DNA of 64,000 nucleotides from Rhodoferax sp. (GTDB lineage Bacteria > Pseudomonadota > Gammaproteobacteria > Burkholderiales > Burkholderiaceae_C): positions 62,001 through 126,000 of the forward strand of contig NZ_JAAFIX010000009.1 of assembly GCF_013297935.1 (NCBI RefSeq). The letters are read 5' to 3'. The notes under the pieces were generated by a model. The model was given only the letters and a program-made list of their open reading frames with translations, was not told the DNA's origin and made no database searches. A program made the translations under genes and the position numbers. Positions 42,991 to 53,697 of this stretch are shown in pieces; the first letter of the stretch is position 1, and each line of letters begins with the position of its first letter.

Positions 42991-43578
42991 TTAGCGATGG
43001 CCGTCGAAGGTCGAGTGGAAGGAGTCTGAGAAACCCGTGGCCTGGCTCGGCTCGGCGATGCCAAACATGCGGTCATGCAGATCCGCCAGCTCCAGCATCG
43101 CCTGGGCAGCCTCGGGATTGAAACCGATGCGGGAGTTGCCCATGCCATCCCCGCCATTGATGATGAGTTTGTTAATGTACAAACTGCACTCTTTGTATCC
43201 CCACAGAGTACGGATGGTGGTGGCAATGCGGTGGTGATAGAGCTCCACTATTTCCAAGGCCTCCGCCGCACGCTGCGCGGGGGACTTGTCGTCAAGCCCC
43301 ATGGGCTGGGTCGGAAGGTCTTCGAAATCGGGAAATGCATCCGCTGCCTTCGCCTCGCTTCGGCTGCGAACTTGCACCTCGGAGGCAGAAGCCAATGGAT
43401 CTGCACTGGTGATGGGTGCTAGACCACTGTAGCGGGAGTCCTGTGCGGCTAAAGCGTTGTCCCACAAGCTCCAGGAGGTCTCCGGGTCATCCTCGACGAC
43501 TTCAAGGCCGCGTGAATCTCCAGCATCCAAACGCTTGGACGCTGCTGAGTCACTTTTGCCGAGAAACCTACCGAACAT
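42991..43578 (-). CDS. Conserved hypothetical protein, 195 aa
   Basis: Cytoplasmic protein with no domain recognised. The N-terminal half is acidic and low in complexity (EVVEDDPETSWSLWDNALAA), the C-terminal half helical and better ordered (ALEIVELYHHRIATTIRTLW, AAQAMLELADLHDRMFG). It is convergent with the phospholipase gene, five bases apart. I believe similar proteins occur in other Comamonadaceae but cannot confirm. Confidence 0.65.
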   Translation of the reverse strand: MFGRFLGKSDSAASKRLDAGDSRGLEVVEDDPETSWSLWDNALAAQDSRYSGLAPITSADPLASASEVQVRSRSEAKAADAFPDFEDLPTQPMGLDDKSPAQRAAEALEIVELYHHRIATTIRTLWGYKECSLYINKLIINGGDGMGNSRIGFNPEAAQAMLELADLHDRMFGIAEPSQATGFSDSFHSTFDGHR

Positions 43579-43741
43579 GAAGCCGCCTTTTCAAATAAAG
43601 ATCATCACCAGTCGCTGTGGCGCAGCACCGTCAGCGGACGCACTGCCCAGACGTGACACGACCCGGTTGTGAGATTAATCCTTAGCCCGCTTTCAGGCAA
43701 GAGGCCGGAAGGACTAATCAGAACGCTTCAGCTTGCGCCCA

Positions 43742-43778
43742 AAGAAAAAGCGGCATTCCCGTTAAGAAATGCCGCTTT
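43742..43778 (-). terminator. Rho-independent terminator after tRNA-Phe
   Basis: On the minus strand AAAGCGGCATT pairs with AATGCCGCTTT, followed by TTC and T-rich sequence, shortly after the CCA end of tRNA-Phe. Confidence 0.82.
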
Positions 43779-43785
43779 CGCGTTT

Positions 43786-43861
43786 TGGTGGCCTGGGGCG
43801 GAATCGAACCACCGACACAAGGATTTTCAATCCTCTGCTCTACCGACTGAGCTACCGGGCC
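43786..43861 (-). tRNA. tRNA-Phe (anticodon GAA)
   Basis: A 76-nt cloverleaf with encoded CCA. The anticodon loop TTGAAAA gives GAA. The D-arm GCTCAGTCGGTAGAGC and T-loop TTCGATT are standard. The acceptor stem GGCCCGG / CCAGGCC has one C-A mismatch at the 5:68 pair. A TAGAAT -10-like box lies 10 bases upstream, so it may have its own promoter inside the 3' end of the ntrX-like gene. Confidence 0.95.
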
Positions 43862-43886
43862 TAAGCCTCGTATTCTAGCATTGAAT

Positions 43887-44558
43887 TTATGCGTTATTTC
43901 TCTTGCCGCGAGAAAGATCAACGCCGAGCTGTTTTAGCTTCCGGTACAGGTGGGTTCGTTCCAACCCTGTTTTCTCTGCCACCCGGGTCATTGATCCATT
44001 TTCTTTAGCCAAGTGATATTCAAAATATGCTTTTTCGAACTCATCCCGAGCCTCGCGCAGTGGCTTATCCAGCTCGAAGTCCTGGCTGGCCTGCGGCCCT
44101 GATTCCACAGGCTCGATCATCAGAATAGGTGCGTGCGCAACCGGCTCTGCATTCATGGTGTAGGCCGCCACGGCAGGCGCTGCTTTGCGGACGGCTCCGC
44201 GAGCCAAGCCCTGCTCAACCGCCTTCAAGAGCTTTTGCAGAGTGACCGGCTTTTCCAGGAAAGCCAGAGCGCCGATTTTGGTAGCCTCCACCGCGGTGTC
44301 GATCGTTGCATGGCCGCTCATCATGATCACGGGCATCGTCAGTGCGCCTGTGGACGCCCATTCCTTCAGAAGTGTGACGCCATCAGTGTCTGGCATCCAT
44401 ATATCCAAGAGCACGAGATCGGGGCGCTCGCGCAAACGTGCGGCGCGTGCCTGCGCAGCATTTTCCGCAAGCTCGACCGTGTGTCCTTCATCATTCAGGA
44501 TCTCCGACAGAAGCTCACGGATGCCATGCTCGTCATCCACCACCAAAATGTTCGCCAT
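43887..44558 (-). CDS. NtrX-like response regulator without sigma-54 activator domain
   Basis: A 223-aa response regulator. Residues 1-120 are a receiver domain (ILVVDDE, phospho-accepting Asp52 in LLDIWMPDTDG, Lys103 in FLEKP). Residues about 175-215 are a Fis-type helix-turn-helix (GSMTRVAEKTGLERTHLYRK). The AAA+ sigma-54-interaction domain of true NtrX (about 450 aa) is absent, so it cannot work as an ordinary bacterial enhancer-binding protein. It follows the NtrY-like kinase gene, with an overlap-near gap of 34 bases. ATG at 44558 gives the standard receiver start. Confidence 0.85.
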   Translation of the reverse strand: MANILVVDDEHGIRELLSEILNDEGHTVELAENAAQARAARLRERPDLVLLDIWMPDTDGVTLLKEWASTGALTMPVIMMSGHATIDTAVEATKIGALAFLEKPVTLQKLLKAVEQGLARGAVRKAAPAVAAYTMNAEPVAHAPILMIEPVESGPQASQDFELDKPLREARDEFEKAYFEYHLAKENGSMTRVAEKTGLERTHLYRKLKQLGVDLSRGKRNNA

Positions 44559-44592
44559 ATTGCTTACGCTATCCCTTATGAAGCCCGATTCA

Positions 44593-46887
44593 CTACGATG
44601 CCGCTGGCTCGGGCGCTGCCGCCAATGATAACGACACTTGTGCACCCACCACGACACCGTCTTTTTGGATGTTCCCGACATCGATACGGGATCCGTGCTC
44701 GTCCGATATCTTCTTCACTACAGCAAGTCCCAGGCCAGTTCCCCGTGATTTGGTCGTCACATAGGGCTCAAAGGCTCGCTTAAGAATGTTGTCGGCGAAT
44801 CCATCCCCTTGATCCCGGATGGACAGCCGGACCCGGCGGTTGGCTGCTTGCCATTGGGTGCGTATGGTCACGGTTCGCGCAAGCTCTCTGGGTTCGTTGG
44901 CAGACAAACAAGCGTCTTGGGCATTCTGGAGCAGGTTGTGAATGACTTGTCGCAGCTGCTCTGCATCTCCCATGACTTGAGGGCACAGCGGGTCCAAGTC
45001 CATCACCACAGGGACCTTGGCATTCTCCAAATCGTAAAGGTGCAACACGTCTTGCACCAGCTGGTTCAATTGCAAGGGTTTCAGCTCAGCAGCCGGCAGC
45101 CTTGCATAGTCCCTGAACTCATTCACCAAGCGCTTCATGGAGTCCACTTGATCCACGATGGTCTTGACGGATTTTGTGAGAATGGCTTGTTCAGGCGGTG
45201 CGACTTTCCCCGTGAGTTTCATCTCCAGTCGCTCTGCAGAGAGCTGAATCGGCGTCAGCGGATTTTTGATTTCGTGGGCAAGCCGACGTGCGACTTCGCC
45301 CCAAGCCTGTGCCCGCTGCGCAGAAACAATTTCAGAGATGTCGTCGAAAACCAGCAGCTGGTGGTGGGAGGGAAGCTCAGCGCCTCTAGCAACCAGCGTC
45401 AGTATTCCGGCAAACGGACTTGCCACAGGATCGGATGACTGGGCGAGCTCAAAGGGTTGCTGCCAGTGGTCTGCCACTTGCTCTTGGTGACCTTCCACCA
45501 AGGCATCAAACTGCTTTTTGGCACCGTCGCCGAACAACTCAAGCCCTGGAATCTCTGAAAGGGCATGACCCTCGTGGGTGCGGAGATCCGTCTTGAGTAT
45601 TCGAGACGCTCCGGGGTTGGAACTCACGATTCGACCTGCTGGGTCCAGGACGATGACCCCCGAGGTCAAGTTATCGAGGATGGTCTGCAAGTGGGCGCGT
45701 GCCGCATCGACTTGCGACATGCTGGCCTCCACCGCATAACGCGCTTCCAGCAGTTGCTGTGTCATCGAGGCAAATGCCCGGGTCAATCCACCCAATTCGT
45801 CTCTGCCCTGCAAGGCCAATTTAGGCGTCAGGTCACCTGCGGCCACTTGGCCCACGCCCTCGGTTAACAGCAAAAGGGGCCGTGCGATCTGGTTCCCCAA
45901 CACCACTGCGAGCAAGACTGCCCCAAAAACAGCAAGAAACAAACTCAGGGTTAAGGTACCGATATACATGCGCTTCAATCCTTCACGGCCGAGCGCACGC
46001 TCCTGGTATTCCCGGTTGGCTCGCTCCACCGCGAGTGCATTGCTGACCAAGCTGGTTGGCAGCGCTTTGGTCACCAGCATGTATCGGATTTCCGACACCA
46101 ACCCCAAACCAGGGTTTGCAATAGGCACGAGTGCTTTGATTCGCGCGGTATTGGGTCCATCAGGCGTCGATTCATCCAGCCCTTCTACCCAGGCGAGCGA
46201 TCGCTGTTGGCGAGCGCTGCGGAACTGGCTGTTGGTCGGCTTGTCGGGACTCAGTTGAAATTTCGACTGCCCCACGCTGGCCAATAAAGTGCCTGAGCCA
46301 CTCCAAATGGTGATGTCCGTGGCGCCCAGTTGGTCCAACAGACGCTCTGCCAGCATACCGGATGCACTCTCAGAGTTCTCCGAAAGCAATCCCGCTGCTG
46401 CTTTGGATTTGCCGGCCAGATCAACCGTCAAAGTTTCCAGCGTGACCCGCCCCAAGCCTAGACCCGCCTCTAGAGCGCCTTCCACCTGAACGTCAAACCA
46501 AGTTTCAATGGACCTGGAAACAAACTGGTAAGACACCACGTAGATAAGCAAACCCGGCATAACCCCGACCAACGCAAAAATGGTGGCCAACTTGAGCAAG
46601 AGGCGGCTACCGAAGCGCCCCTGTCGCAGTCTTGTGAAAAGTCGAAACCCAACCCAGGCAATGGCCGCCGCCAGCAAGCTGGCCACCACGACGTTGATGA
46701 TGAATAGCGTTTGATAGTTGCTTTCATACAGCTCCCGGTTATTTGTTGCCTGGGTTAGCAAGAACAACAAAGTGAGACCGATGAGGACCATGACAGCCGA
46801 GCCGATCGCAATGGCTCTGCGCATCGAACGCGAAGTGTGGTTGACCTTTTGCGCCCCCCCCGCAGCCTCGTTGTTAGCGACGCTCAT
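44593..46887 (-). CDS. NtrY-like sensor histidine kinase
   Basis: A 764-aa membrane kinase. Several N-terminal helices (AIAIGSAVMVLIGLTLLFLL, LFIINVVVASLLAAAIAW, LKLATIFALVGVMPGLLIYV) match the NtrY topology, followed by a periplasmic loop, HAMP (GNQIARPLLLLTEGVGQVAA), PAS, and a kinase core with the phospho-accepting His in VARRLAHEIKNPLTPIQLSA and ATP-binding GTGLGLAVVKKISDEHG. Partner of the adjacent NtrX-like regulator. Overlaps the DUF4390 gene start region by four bases. Confidence 0.88.
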   Translation of the reverse strand: MSVANNEAAGGAQKVNHTSRSMRRAIAIGSAVMVLIGLTLLFLLTQATNNRELYESNYQTLFIINVVVASLLAAAIAWVGFRLFTRLRQGRFGSRLLLKLATIFALVGVMPGLLIYVVSYQFVSRSIETWFDVQVEGALEAGLGLGRVTLETLTVDLAGKSKAAAGLLSENSESASGMLAERLLDQLGATDITIWSGSGTLLASVGQSKFQLSPDKPTNSQFRSARQQRSLAWVEGLDESTPDGPNTARIKALVPIANPGLGLVSEIRYMLVTKALPTSLVSNALAVERANREYQERALGREGLKRMYIGTLTLSLFLAVFGAVLLAVVLGNQIARPLLLLTEGVGQVAAGDLTPKLALQGRDELGGLTRAFASMTQQLLEARYAVEASMSQVDAARAHLQTILDNLTSGVIVLDPAGRIVSSNPGASRILKTDLRTHEGHALSEIPGLELFGDGAKKQFDALVEGHQEQVADHWQQPFELAQSSDPVASPFAGILTLVARGAELPSHHQLLVFDDISEIVSAQRAQAWGEVARRLAHEIKNPLTPIQLSAERLEMKLTGKVAPPEQAILTKSVKTIVDQVDSMKRLVNEFRDYARLPAAELKPLQLNQLVQDVLHLYDLENAKVPVVMDLDPLCPQVMGDAEQLRQVIHNLLQNAQDACLSANEPRELARTVTIRTQWQAANRRVRLSIRDQGDGFADNILKRAFEPYVTTKSRGTGLGLAVVKKISDEHGSRIDVGNIQKDGVVVGAQVSLSLAAAPEPAAS

Positions 46888-47492
46888 TTGGGCGATTCAA
46901 GAGGAAGGGCTTGCGACCGAAGAACGCTCAGGTCCCAGTCTGTTTGCCCCAGTAAACCGATCTGAAATGGGCGCGGCAATTGGCTGACATCCAGGTGGAA
47001 CTTGAAATCCAAGCGGTATTTCCCTTGGGGCTCCAAGTCTCCACCCGAGGCAATGCGCCACCGGCTGATCTTGCGCACAGCAGCCATAGCGGCAGCGGAG
47101 GTGTCGTAGGACTGACTGAGTGCAAGTCCCTGCCCCGCTGCGCTGCCAGCACCGGTGCTCATGCTCAAGCGCCAGCGTCTGGTCAGTGGCTGAAATGCGA
47201 GTTTGTAGTTTCTTGCTGACGAGGTTTGCGTCTTGTCGTACCAGTACCAGCGCTCTTTCAAGACATCCGCTTCAGCGCGGAAGTAAATCGGGACACCCTT
47301 TAGGAGTGCATCTTCCACCGCGGATGACAACTCGAATTGCAACTGCGCATTGAGCACGACCTCGTCTTGGGACCGATCTACTTCGAATTGAGAGATTTCT
47401 ATTTGTGTCTGAGCGTAGCTAGGCAGTAGCACTGCGGCCAGCATCAGCAAGCAAAGCTTGCGGAGCAGTCTTTCAAGGTCGCATTTTTTCAT
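46884..47492 (-). CDS. DUF4390-domain exported protein
   Basis: About 202 aa. A signal peptide (LCLLMLAAVLLPSYAQTQ) precedes a mature beta-rich domain with VDRSQDEVVLNAQLQFELSS, GVPIYFRAEADVLKERWYWY and FQPLTRRWRLSMSTGAG. I recognise this as DUF4390, regularly found between rsmB and ntrY-like genes in Betaproteobacteria; function unknown. ATG at 47492 is chosen for a normal signal peptide; ATG at 47516 or 47513 is possible. The start lies inside the end of rsmB. Confidence 0.82.
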   Translation of the reverse strand: MKKCDLERLLRKLCLLMLAAVLLPSYAQTQIEISQFEVDRSQDEVVLNAQLQFELSSAVEDALLKGVPIYFRAEADVLKERWYWYDKTQTSSARNYKLAFQPLTRRWRLSMSTGAGSAAGQGLALSQSYDTSAAAMAAVRKISRWRIASGGDLEPQGKYRLDFKFHLDVSQLPRPFQIGLLGQTDWDLSVLRSQALPLESPK

Positions 47493-48798
47493 ACAGTGCA
47501 TAGAAAAAGCCATCATGGTCGCTCGCTTGATTGTCGACCAGTCCCTCTTGATCTGCTGCTAGGCCGGGCAATAAATGTCCCGGGGACGGCATTAATCGAG
47601 CATCTTTGTTGCTCGCAAGAAACGCTTGAACTTGCCCATCTCCTTCAGCTTTGAAGATCGAGCATGTGCAATACAGCAGCCGTCCACCGGCCGCGAGAAG
47701 GGGCCACAATGCATTAAGAATTTGCTTTTGCTGGGATGCCAATTGTTGAATATCGGATTCGCGGCGTAGCCACCGGATATCCGGGTGGCGGCGCACGATG
47801 CCTGACGCAGTGCAAGGTGCATCGAGCAAAATAGCGCCGAACAGCTCTCCGTCCCACCATGTTGCTGGTTTAGATGCATCAGCACACAAAACCTTGGCAG
47901 TCAGGCCCAATCGCCCCAGAGTTTCTCCTATTCGCTCTGCGCGCTGCGGATCCACCTCTAAGGCAATAACTTGCGCCTCGGACATCTCTAACAAATGCGC
48001 CGTCTTCCCCCCGGGAGCTGCACATGCATCCAAAACTCTCAACGGCAGCCCTCGCAGCCCACCGTCCAATAGCAGAGGTGCTGCATATTGCGCAGCTCCA
48101 TCTTGCACAGAGACCCACCCATCCTCAAATCCAGGCAGCTTATGGACCGGAACAGGTTTCGCCAACTCGATGCGGGTTGAAGAGCTTCTGGCGACTGCAA
48201 CGCCAGCATCTTGCAGTTTTAGCAAGTAGTCAGCCGGATCAACTTTTCGCTGGTTCACCCGAAGAGTCATGGGGGGATGGCGGTTCGCTTCGCTGAGCAA
48301 TCGTTCCCAGCAGTCGGGATGATCAGCCTGTACACGTTTGACCCACCACAAAGGGTGGTTCCAACTAGCTTCGAGCCGCTTGTTGGCCTCAGCGAGCAAT
48401 GCGTCACGCTCCCTCTGAAAGCGCCGCAAACATGCATTGATAAAGTTAGCTTGCGCCTTGCTGCGCGGCGACTGCTTGGCCGCTTGTACGGTTTGGTTCA
48501 CCAAGGTGAATTCGTCGTAACTCGTCTCTTCGTTGGAGGACATCAGACCAAGTGCCAGACACAAAAGTGTGTCTGAGGGCAGCGCAGGCGGCTTTTGCGC
48601 GAGCAGTGTCCGCAGTGCTACCGCCCTGCCATGGTTCCGCCAGGCATGAAATGCCAATGCTTGAACTGCCGGTCGCAGGGACGCTTCGACAGCGTCAATA
48701 GATGAAGTCCCTGACTGCCCGGCGGACACTCGCAACAATACCTCGACGGTTGCTTGTAACTGGCGCCACAGTTCAGGGGCCTTTCTAGCTTCATTCAT
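47473..48798 (-). CDS. rsmB: 16S rRNA (cytosine-967-C5)-methyltransferase RsmB
   Basis: A 441-aa rRNA methyltransferase. The N-terminal NusB-like domain spans about residues 1-150 (ANFINACLRRFQRERDAL). The SAM-dependent domain has ACAAPGGKTAHLLEMSEAQ, DAPCTASGIVRRHPDIRWLR (first Cys) and LLYCTCSIFKAEGDGQV (catalytic Cys). ATG at 48798 has AGGA 5 bases upstream. Seven bases after the LemA-like gene, so translated in the same operon. Confidence 0.93.
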   Translation of the reverse strand: MNEARKAPELWRQLQATVEVLLRVSAGQSGTSSIDAVEASLRPAVQALAFHAWRNHGRAVALRTLLAQKPPALPSDTLLCLALGLMSSNEETSYDEFTLVNQTVQAAKQSPRSKAQANFINACLRRFQRERDALLAEANKRLEASWNHPLWWVKRVQADHPDCWERLLSEANRHPPMTLRVNQRKVDPADYLLKLQDAGVAVARSSSTRIELAKPVPVHKLPGFEDGWVSVQDGAAQYAAPLLLDGGLRGLPLRVLDACAAPGGKTAHLLEMSEAQVIALEVDPQRAERIGETLGRLGLTAKVLCADASKPATWWDGELFGAILLDAPCTASGIVRRHPDIRWLRRESDIQQLASQQKQILNALWPLLAAGGRLLYCTCSIFKAEGDGQVQAFLASNKDARLMPSPGHLLPGLAADQEGLVDNQASDHDGFFYALYEKMRP

Positions 48799-48805
48799 GA
48801 CTGTC

Positions 48806-49363
48806 CTAAAGAGGAGCAATGGCCCCGAAACCTAGTATTCCCGATACGCAGCGCGCGGGATATTGTTGGATGGCGTCGTTATAGCTTTCAAGGATGCGAT
48901 TCAAGGCCTCCTTGATCACCAGCACTTTCGCAGAATTTGCTTCCCACTCAATCGCCAAAGTGTCGGGGACTCTGGCGCCGGCGAGGTCTGGAGGTTGCGC
49001 GAGCCAAGCATTCCAGGCGTCCTGCAAATGTCCCCAGCTTTCCGCCCGCCTCTGCTGCGCTTCGTCGCTCAACCTGTTTTTCCGGCTTGCACCCCAAACA
49101 GCTTCTGCAAAGCGATTGGCTTGCAACAGCTGCAACCAACACTCATCAAATGGCGCAAAGGGAGCTTGCGCGGATGCTTCGTCGCTCTGATCGGTTGCTG
49201 CAGCCTGTGTGGCCACTAGACGGACACAAACCATCACCTGTTTGTCCAGCGCAGCTGACACATCTAGCGCGCGTGAACGTAGTCGCATGAGCCGGTTATA
49301 GACGCCTACCAGCCAAAACAAACCACACGCGAGAATCAACCATACATAAATCGTTTGACTCAT
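48806..49363 (-). CDS. LemA-like membrane protein
   Basis: A 185-aa protein with one N-terminal membrane helix (YVWLILACGLFWLVG) followed by VYNRLMRLRSRALDVSAALD, the usual LemA beginning (YNxLxRLRxR). The C-terminus ESYNDAIQQYPARCVSGILG also follows the LemA pattern, although the middle is divergent. ATG at 49363 has GGAG 5 bases upstream. First gene of the group leading to rsmB, DUF4390 and the ntrYX-like pair; the rpoC terminator isolates it from the upstream operon. Confidence 0.72.
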   Translation of the reverse strand: MSQTIYVWLILACGLFWLVGVYNRLMRLRSRALDVSAALDKQVMVCVRLVATQAAATDQSDEASAQAPFAPFDECWLQLLQANRFAEAVWGASRKNRLSDEAQQRRAESWGHLQDAWNAWLAQPPDLAGARVPDTLAIEWEANSAKVLVIKEALNRILESYNDAIQQYPARCVSGILGFGAIAPL

Positions 49364-49393
49364 TTCAGCTCCTCGGTACGTGCCAGCGACTTC

Positions 49394-49437
49394 CGAAAAA
49401 AAGCGCCCCAAGTTGCAAGCAACTTGGGGCGCTTTGA
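49394..49437 (-). terminator. Strong rho-independent terminator of the rpoBC operon
   Basis: Minus strand: a 15-bp perfect stem (AAAGCGCCCCAAGTT / AACTTGGGGCGCTTT, loop of six bases) followed by a T-tract. It starts about 15 bases after the rpoC stop codon. Confidence 0.93.
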
Positions 49438-49451
49438 TTCAGTAGCGAGGA

Positions 49452-52400
49452 TTACTCAGCCGAAGTGTCTTCCCCAGTGGAGAGATCTTCGGTTACCTCA
49501 GCGGTGCCTGCCAACTCTGCAGCTTCTGCTTCAGCGATCGCACGGCGTTCTGCGTCGTCCATTGTTTCGCGAACTTTGCGGGCTTCATGGTAAGCCAAGC
49601 CGGTTCCTGCTGGAATCAGGCGACCAACGATCACGTTTTCCTTCAAGCCACGCAATTCGTCGCGTTTGCCCATGATGGCAGCTTCGGTCAACACGCGCGT
49701 TGTTTCCTGGAAGGACGCAGCAGAGATGAAGCTGTCCGTAGACAACGACGCCTTGGTAATACCCAAGAGCAGGTTGGTGAACGTCGCAGGGATCTTACCG
49801 TCGGCACGCAGGGCGTCGTTGGTGTTAAGCATCTCGGAGCGTTCGACTTGTTCGCCATTGATGTAACCCGAATCACCGGCGTTTTCAACCACCACGCGAC
49901 GCAGCATCTGACGAACAATCACTTCAATGTGCTTGTCGTTGATCTTCACGCCTTGCAAGCGGTACACATCCTGAACTTCGTCCACGATATAACGTGCCAG
50001 CTCTTCGGAACCCAGCAAACGCAGGATGTCTTGTGGGTCGGCAGGACCGTCGACCACCGACTCGCCCTTGTTCACCACTTGGCCTTCGTGCACCAAAATG
50101 TTCTTTTCCTTGGGCACTAATTCTTCCCAGACCTTGCCTTCTGGATCGGTGATTTGCAAGCGGACCTTGCCTTTGGTTTCCTTACCGAAGGACACCGTAC
50201 CAGTTACTTCTGCCAAAACACCCTTGTCTTTCGGCGAGCGGGCTTCGAACAGCTCTGCAACGCGTGGCAGACCACCGGTAATGTCGCGGGTCTTTTGACC
50301 TTCGATCGGGATACGCGCCAGCACTTCGCCTGGGCCCACATCCTGACCATCACGCACCTGCACGAGGGATCCGACGGGGAAGCCAATGGTCACCGAATGA
50401 TCGGTACCTGGAATCTTCACTTCGTGACCCGAAGCGTCAATCAGCTTGACTTGCGGACGGACCACCTTGGCGGCACCGCGACGTTTCGGATCAATAACCA
50501 CCAAGGTCGAGAGACCTGTTACCTCATCCACCTGCTTGGCCACTGTCAAGCCTTCTTCGACGTTTTCGAAGTGGGCTTTACCGGCGAATTCAGTGATGAT
50601 GGGGCGTGTCAATGGGTCCCAGTTCGCCAGAATGGCGCCGGCCTTGATCGATTGATCTACCTTGACCGTCAGTACGGCACCGTAAGGCACTTTATGGCGC
50701 TCACGTTCGCGGCCGTGTTCATCGTGAATGATGATTTCGCCGGAACGGGCAATCACGACCAACTCACCCTTGCTGTTGGTCACATAGCGCATGGTGGCGT
50801 TAAAGCCGATATTGCCGTTGGACTTGGCTTCAACGCTCGACGCGATCGCAGCACGTGATGCAGCACCACCGATGTGGAACGTACGCATGGTCAGCTGGGT
50901 ACCCGGTTCGCCGATGGACTGTGCAGCAATCACACCAACAGCTTCGCCGCCGTTGATCAAACCACCGCGACCCAAGTCACGACCGTAGCACTTGGCACAA
51001 ATACCAAAGCGCGTTTCGCAGGTCAGTGCCGTACGAACCTTGACTTCATCGACGCCGGCTGCTTCCAGCATTTCGATTTCGTCTTCGTCCAGCATAGTGC
51101 CGGCAGGCGAAAGAACACCGCGTGTTTCCGGATGCAGCACGTCGTCCGCAGCGGTGCGGCCGAGGATACGGTCACGCAGGGATTCGATGACTTCACCACC
51201 TTCGACGATGGCGCGCATCAGGTAACCACCGTGTGTGCCGCAGTCTTGTTCAGTAACGACCAGATCCTGGGTCACATCAACCAAACGGCGTGTCAGGTAA
51301 CCGGAGTTCGCTGTTTTCAACGCAGTATCGGCCAGACCCTTACGCGCACCGTGGGTGGAGATGAAGTACTCCAACACGTTCAGACCTTCGCGGAAGTTCG
51401 CGGTAATAGGCGTTTCAATGATGGAGCCATCGGGCTTGGCCATAAGACCCCGCATACCAGCCACCTGACGAATCTGCGCCGCAGAGCCGCGGGCACCCGA
51501 GTCCGCCATCATGTAGATGGAGTTGAAGGATTCCTGTTGCACTTGGTTGCCATGGCGGTCGGTGACCATTTCCTTGGACAACTTGGCCATCATCACCTTG
51601 GACACTTCGTCACCCGACTTGCCCCAGATATCAACCACCTTGTTGTAGCGCTCACCGGACGTCACTAGACCGGAAACATACTGCTGCTCGATCTCTTTGA
51701 CTTCCTTTTGGGCGCGACCAATGATGTCGTGCTTCTCTTGCGGCACCAACATGTCGTCGATACAAATCGAGATACCGGCCTTCGTCGCCAAGCGGAAACC
51801 ACTTTGCAAGAGCTTGTCTGCAAACACCACGGTCTCTTTCAGTCCGCACTTGCGGAAAGACACGTTGATCAGCTTGGAGATTTCCTTCTTCTTCAAGGCC
51901 TTGTTGATGTTGGCGAAAGGCAAGCCCTTTGGCAGAATTTCAGACAACAGTGCGCGGCCAGCAGTGGTTTCCCACAGCTTGGTTTCCGGCTCAAATTCAC
52001 CGGTTTCCTTGTTCTTGGTCCACTCGGTCAGACGCACGTTGATACGTGCGTTCAGCTCGACTTGGCCCGCATCGAAAGCGCGCTGTACTTCGCCTGTGTC
52101 CGCAAACACCAGACCCTCACCCTTGCCGTTGATACGGTCGCGGGTGGTGTAGTACAAGCCCAACACCACGTCCTGCGAAGGAACGATGGAAGGCTCGCCG
52201 TTGGCAGGGAACAGCACGTTGTTGGAGGCCAGCATCAATGTGCGGGCTTCCATTTGCGCTTCCACCGACAACGGCACGTGAACAGCCATTTGGTCACCGT
52301 CGAAGTCGGCGTTAAAGGCCGCGCAAACGAGAGGGTGCAGCTGAATAGCTTTGCCTTCGATCAAGATAGGCTCGAAAGCTTGGATACCCAAACGGTGCAG

Positions 52401-53678
52401 CGTTGGCGCACGGTTCAGCATCACGGGGTGCTCTTTGATAACCTCTTCAAGGATGTCCCACACCACGGGCGTGCCAGATTCAACTTCCTTTTTGGCAGCC
52501 TTGATCGTGGTTGCAATACCCATGGCTTCTAGGCGCGCAAAGATGAAGGGCTTGAACAATTCCAAAGCCATCAGTTTCGGCAGACCGCACTGGTGCAACT
52601 TGAGTGTTGGGCCCACGGTAATCACGGAACGACCAGAGTAATCCACGCGCTTGCCCAGCAAGTTCTGACGGAAACGACCGGATTTACCCTTGATCATGTC
52701 AGCCAAGGACTTCAGTGCACGTTTGTTGGCGCCAGTCATAGCCTTGCCACGGCGACCGTTGTCCAGCAAGCTGTCCACGGCTTCTTGCAGCATGCGCTTT
52801 TCGTTGCGCGCAATGATTTCCGGTGCTTTCAACTCCAGCAAACGGCGCAGACGGCTGTTGCGGTTGATCACACGGCGATACAAGTCGTTCAGATCCGAGG
52901 TCGCAAAGCGGCCGCCGTCCAACGGCACCAGAGGACGCAAATCCGGAGGCAGCACAGGCAGCACATCCAGAACCATCCACTCAGGCTTGATACCGGACTT
53001 CTTGAATGCTTCGAGAACCTTCAAACGCTTGGCGTTCTTCTTGATCTTGAGTTCAGAGCCGGTCAGGTCGTTGCGCAACTTCTCGATCGAACCGTCGATG
53101 TCGATGCTTTCCAAGAGATCCTTGATACCTTCAGCGCCCATCTTGGCGATGAACTCATCTCCGTACTCTTGGAATTTTGCATCGTAATCGTCTTCCGACA
53201 TGATGCTGTACTTCTTCAGCGGAGTCATGCCTGGATCAGTCACAACATATGCTTCGAAGTACAACACGCGTTCGATATCGCGCAAGGTCATATCCAACAC
53301 CAAGCCCAAACGGCTAGGCAAAGACTTCAAGAACCAGATGTGAGCACAAGGCGCAGCGAGGTCGATGTGACCCATGCGTTCGCGACGCACCTTAGTCTGT
53401 GTGACTTCAACGCCGCACTTCTCGCAGATAACACCGCGATGTTTCAGGCGCTTGTATTTGCCGCACAAGCATTCGTAATCTTTGATAGGTCCAAAGATCT
53501 TGGCGCAAAACAAGCCGTCCCGCTCAGGCTTGAACGTACGGTAGTTGATGGTTTCAGGTTTCTTGACCTCACCAAAAGACCAGGAGCGGATCTTTTCAGG
53601 GGATGCCATGCCAATTTTGATGGCATCAAAATGCTCATCGGGCGTGAACTGCTTGAACAGGTCGAGTAAAGATTTCAT
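49452..53678 (-). CDS. rpoC: RNA polymerase subunit beta' (RpoC)
   Basis: Catalytic subunit of RNA polymerase, 1408 aa, normal for Betaproteobacteria. The N-terminal zinc site is [19 protein letters not shown] (about residues 70-88); the catalytic triad of aspartates is in [17 protein letters not shown] near residue 460; a second zinc site is [19 protein letters not shown]. Ends with the acidic tail [12 protein letters not shown]. Start ATG at 53678, 19 bases after the rpoB stop. Confidence 0.99.
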   Translation of the reverse strand: MKSLLDLFKQFTPDEHFDAIKIGMASPEKIRSWSFGEVKKPETINYRTFKPERDGLFCAKIFGPIKDYECLCGKYKRLKHRGVICEKCGVEVTQTKVRRERMGHIDLAAPCAHIWFLKSLPSRLGLVLDMTLRDIERVLYFEAYVVTDPGMTPLKKYSIMSEDDYDAKFQEYGDEFIAKMGAEGIKDLLESIDIDGSIEKLRNDLTGSELKIKKNAKRLKVLEAFKKSGIKPEWMVLDVLPVLPPDLRPLVPLDGGRFATSDLNDLYRRVINRNSRLRRLLELKAPEIIARNEKRMLQEAVDSLLDNGRRGKAMTGANKRALKSLADMIKGKSGRFRQNLLGKRVDYSGRSVITVGPTLKLHQCGLPKLMALELFKPFIFARLEAMGIATTIKAAKKEVESGTPVVWDILEEVIKEHPVMLNRAPTLHRLGIQAFEPILIEGKAIQLHPLVCAAFNADFDGDQMAVHVPLSVEAQMEARTLMLASNNVLFPANGEPSIVPSQDVVLGLYYTTRDRINGKGEGLVFADTGEVQRAFDAGQVELNARINVRLTEWTKNKETGEFEPETKLWETTAGRALLSEILPKGLPFANINKALKKKEISKLINVSFRKCGLKETVVFADKLLQSGFRLATKAGISICIDDMLVPQEKHDIIGRAQKEVKEIEQQYVSGLVTSGERYNKVVDIWGKSGDEVSKVMMAKLSKEMVTDRHGNQVQQESFNSIYMMADSGARGSAAQIRQVAGMRGLMAKPDGSIIETPITANFREGLNVLEYFISTHGARKGLADTALKTANSGYLTRRLVDVTQDLVVTEQDCGTHGGYLMRAIVEGGEVIESLRDRILGRTAADDVLHPETRGVLSPAGTMLDEDEIEMLEAAGVDEVKVRTALTCETRFGICAKCYGRDLGRGGLINGGEAVGVIAAQSIGEPGTQLTMRTFHIGGAASRAAIASSVEAKSNGNIGFNATMRYVTNSKGELVVIARSGEIIIHDEHGRERERHKVPYGAVLTVKVDQSIKAGAILANWDPLTRPIITEFAGKAHFENVEEGLTVAKQVDEVTGLSTLVVIDPKRRGAAKVVRPQVKLIDASGHEVKIPGTDHSVTIGFPVGSLVQVRDGQDVGPGEVLARIPIEGQKTRDITGGLPRVAELFEARSPKDKGVLAEVTGTVSFGKETKGKVRLQITDPEGKVWEELVPKEKNILVHEGQVVNKGESVVDGPADPQDILRLLGSEELARYIVDEVQDVYRLQGVKINDKHIEVIVRQMLRRVVVENAGDSGYINGEQVERSEMLNTNDALRADGKIPATFTNLLLGITKASLSTDSFISAASFQETTRVLTEAAIMGKRDELRGLKENVIVGRLIPAGTGLAYHEARKVRETMDDAERRAIAEAEAAELAGTAEVTEDLSTGEDTSAE

Positions 53679-53697
53679 GTGACTCTTTCCCTTTCAA

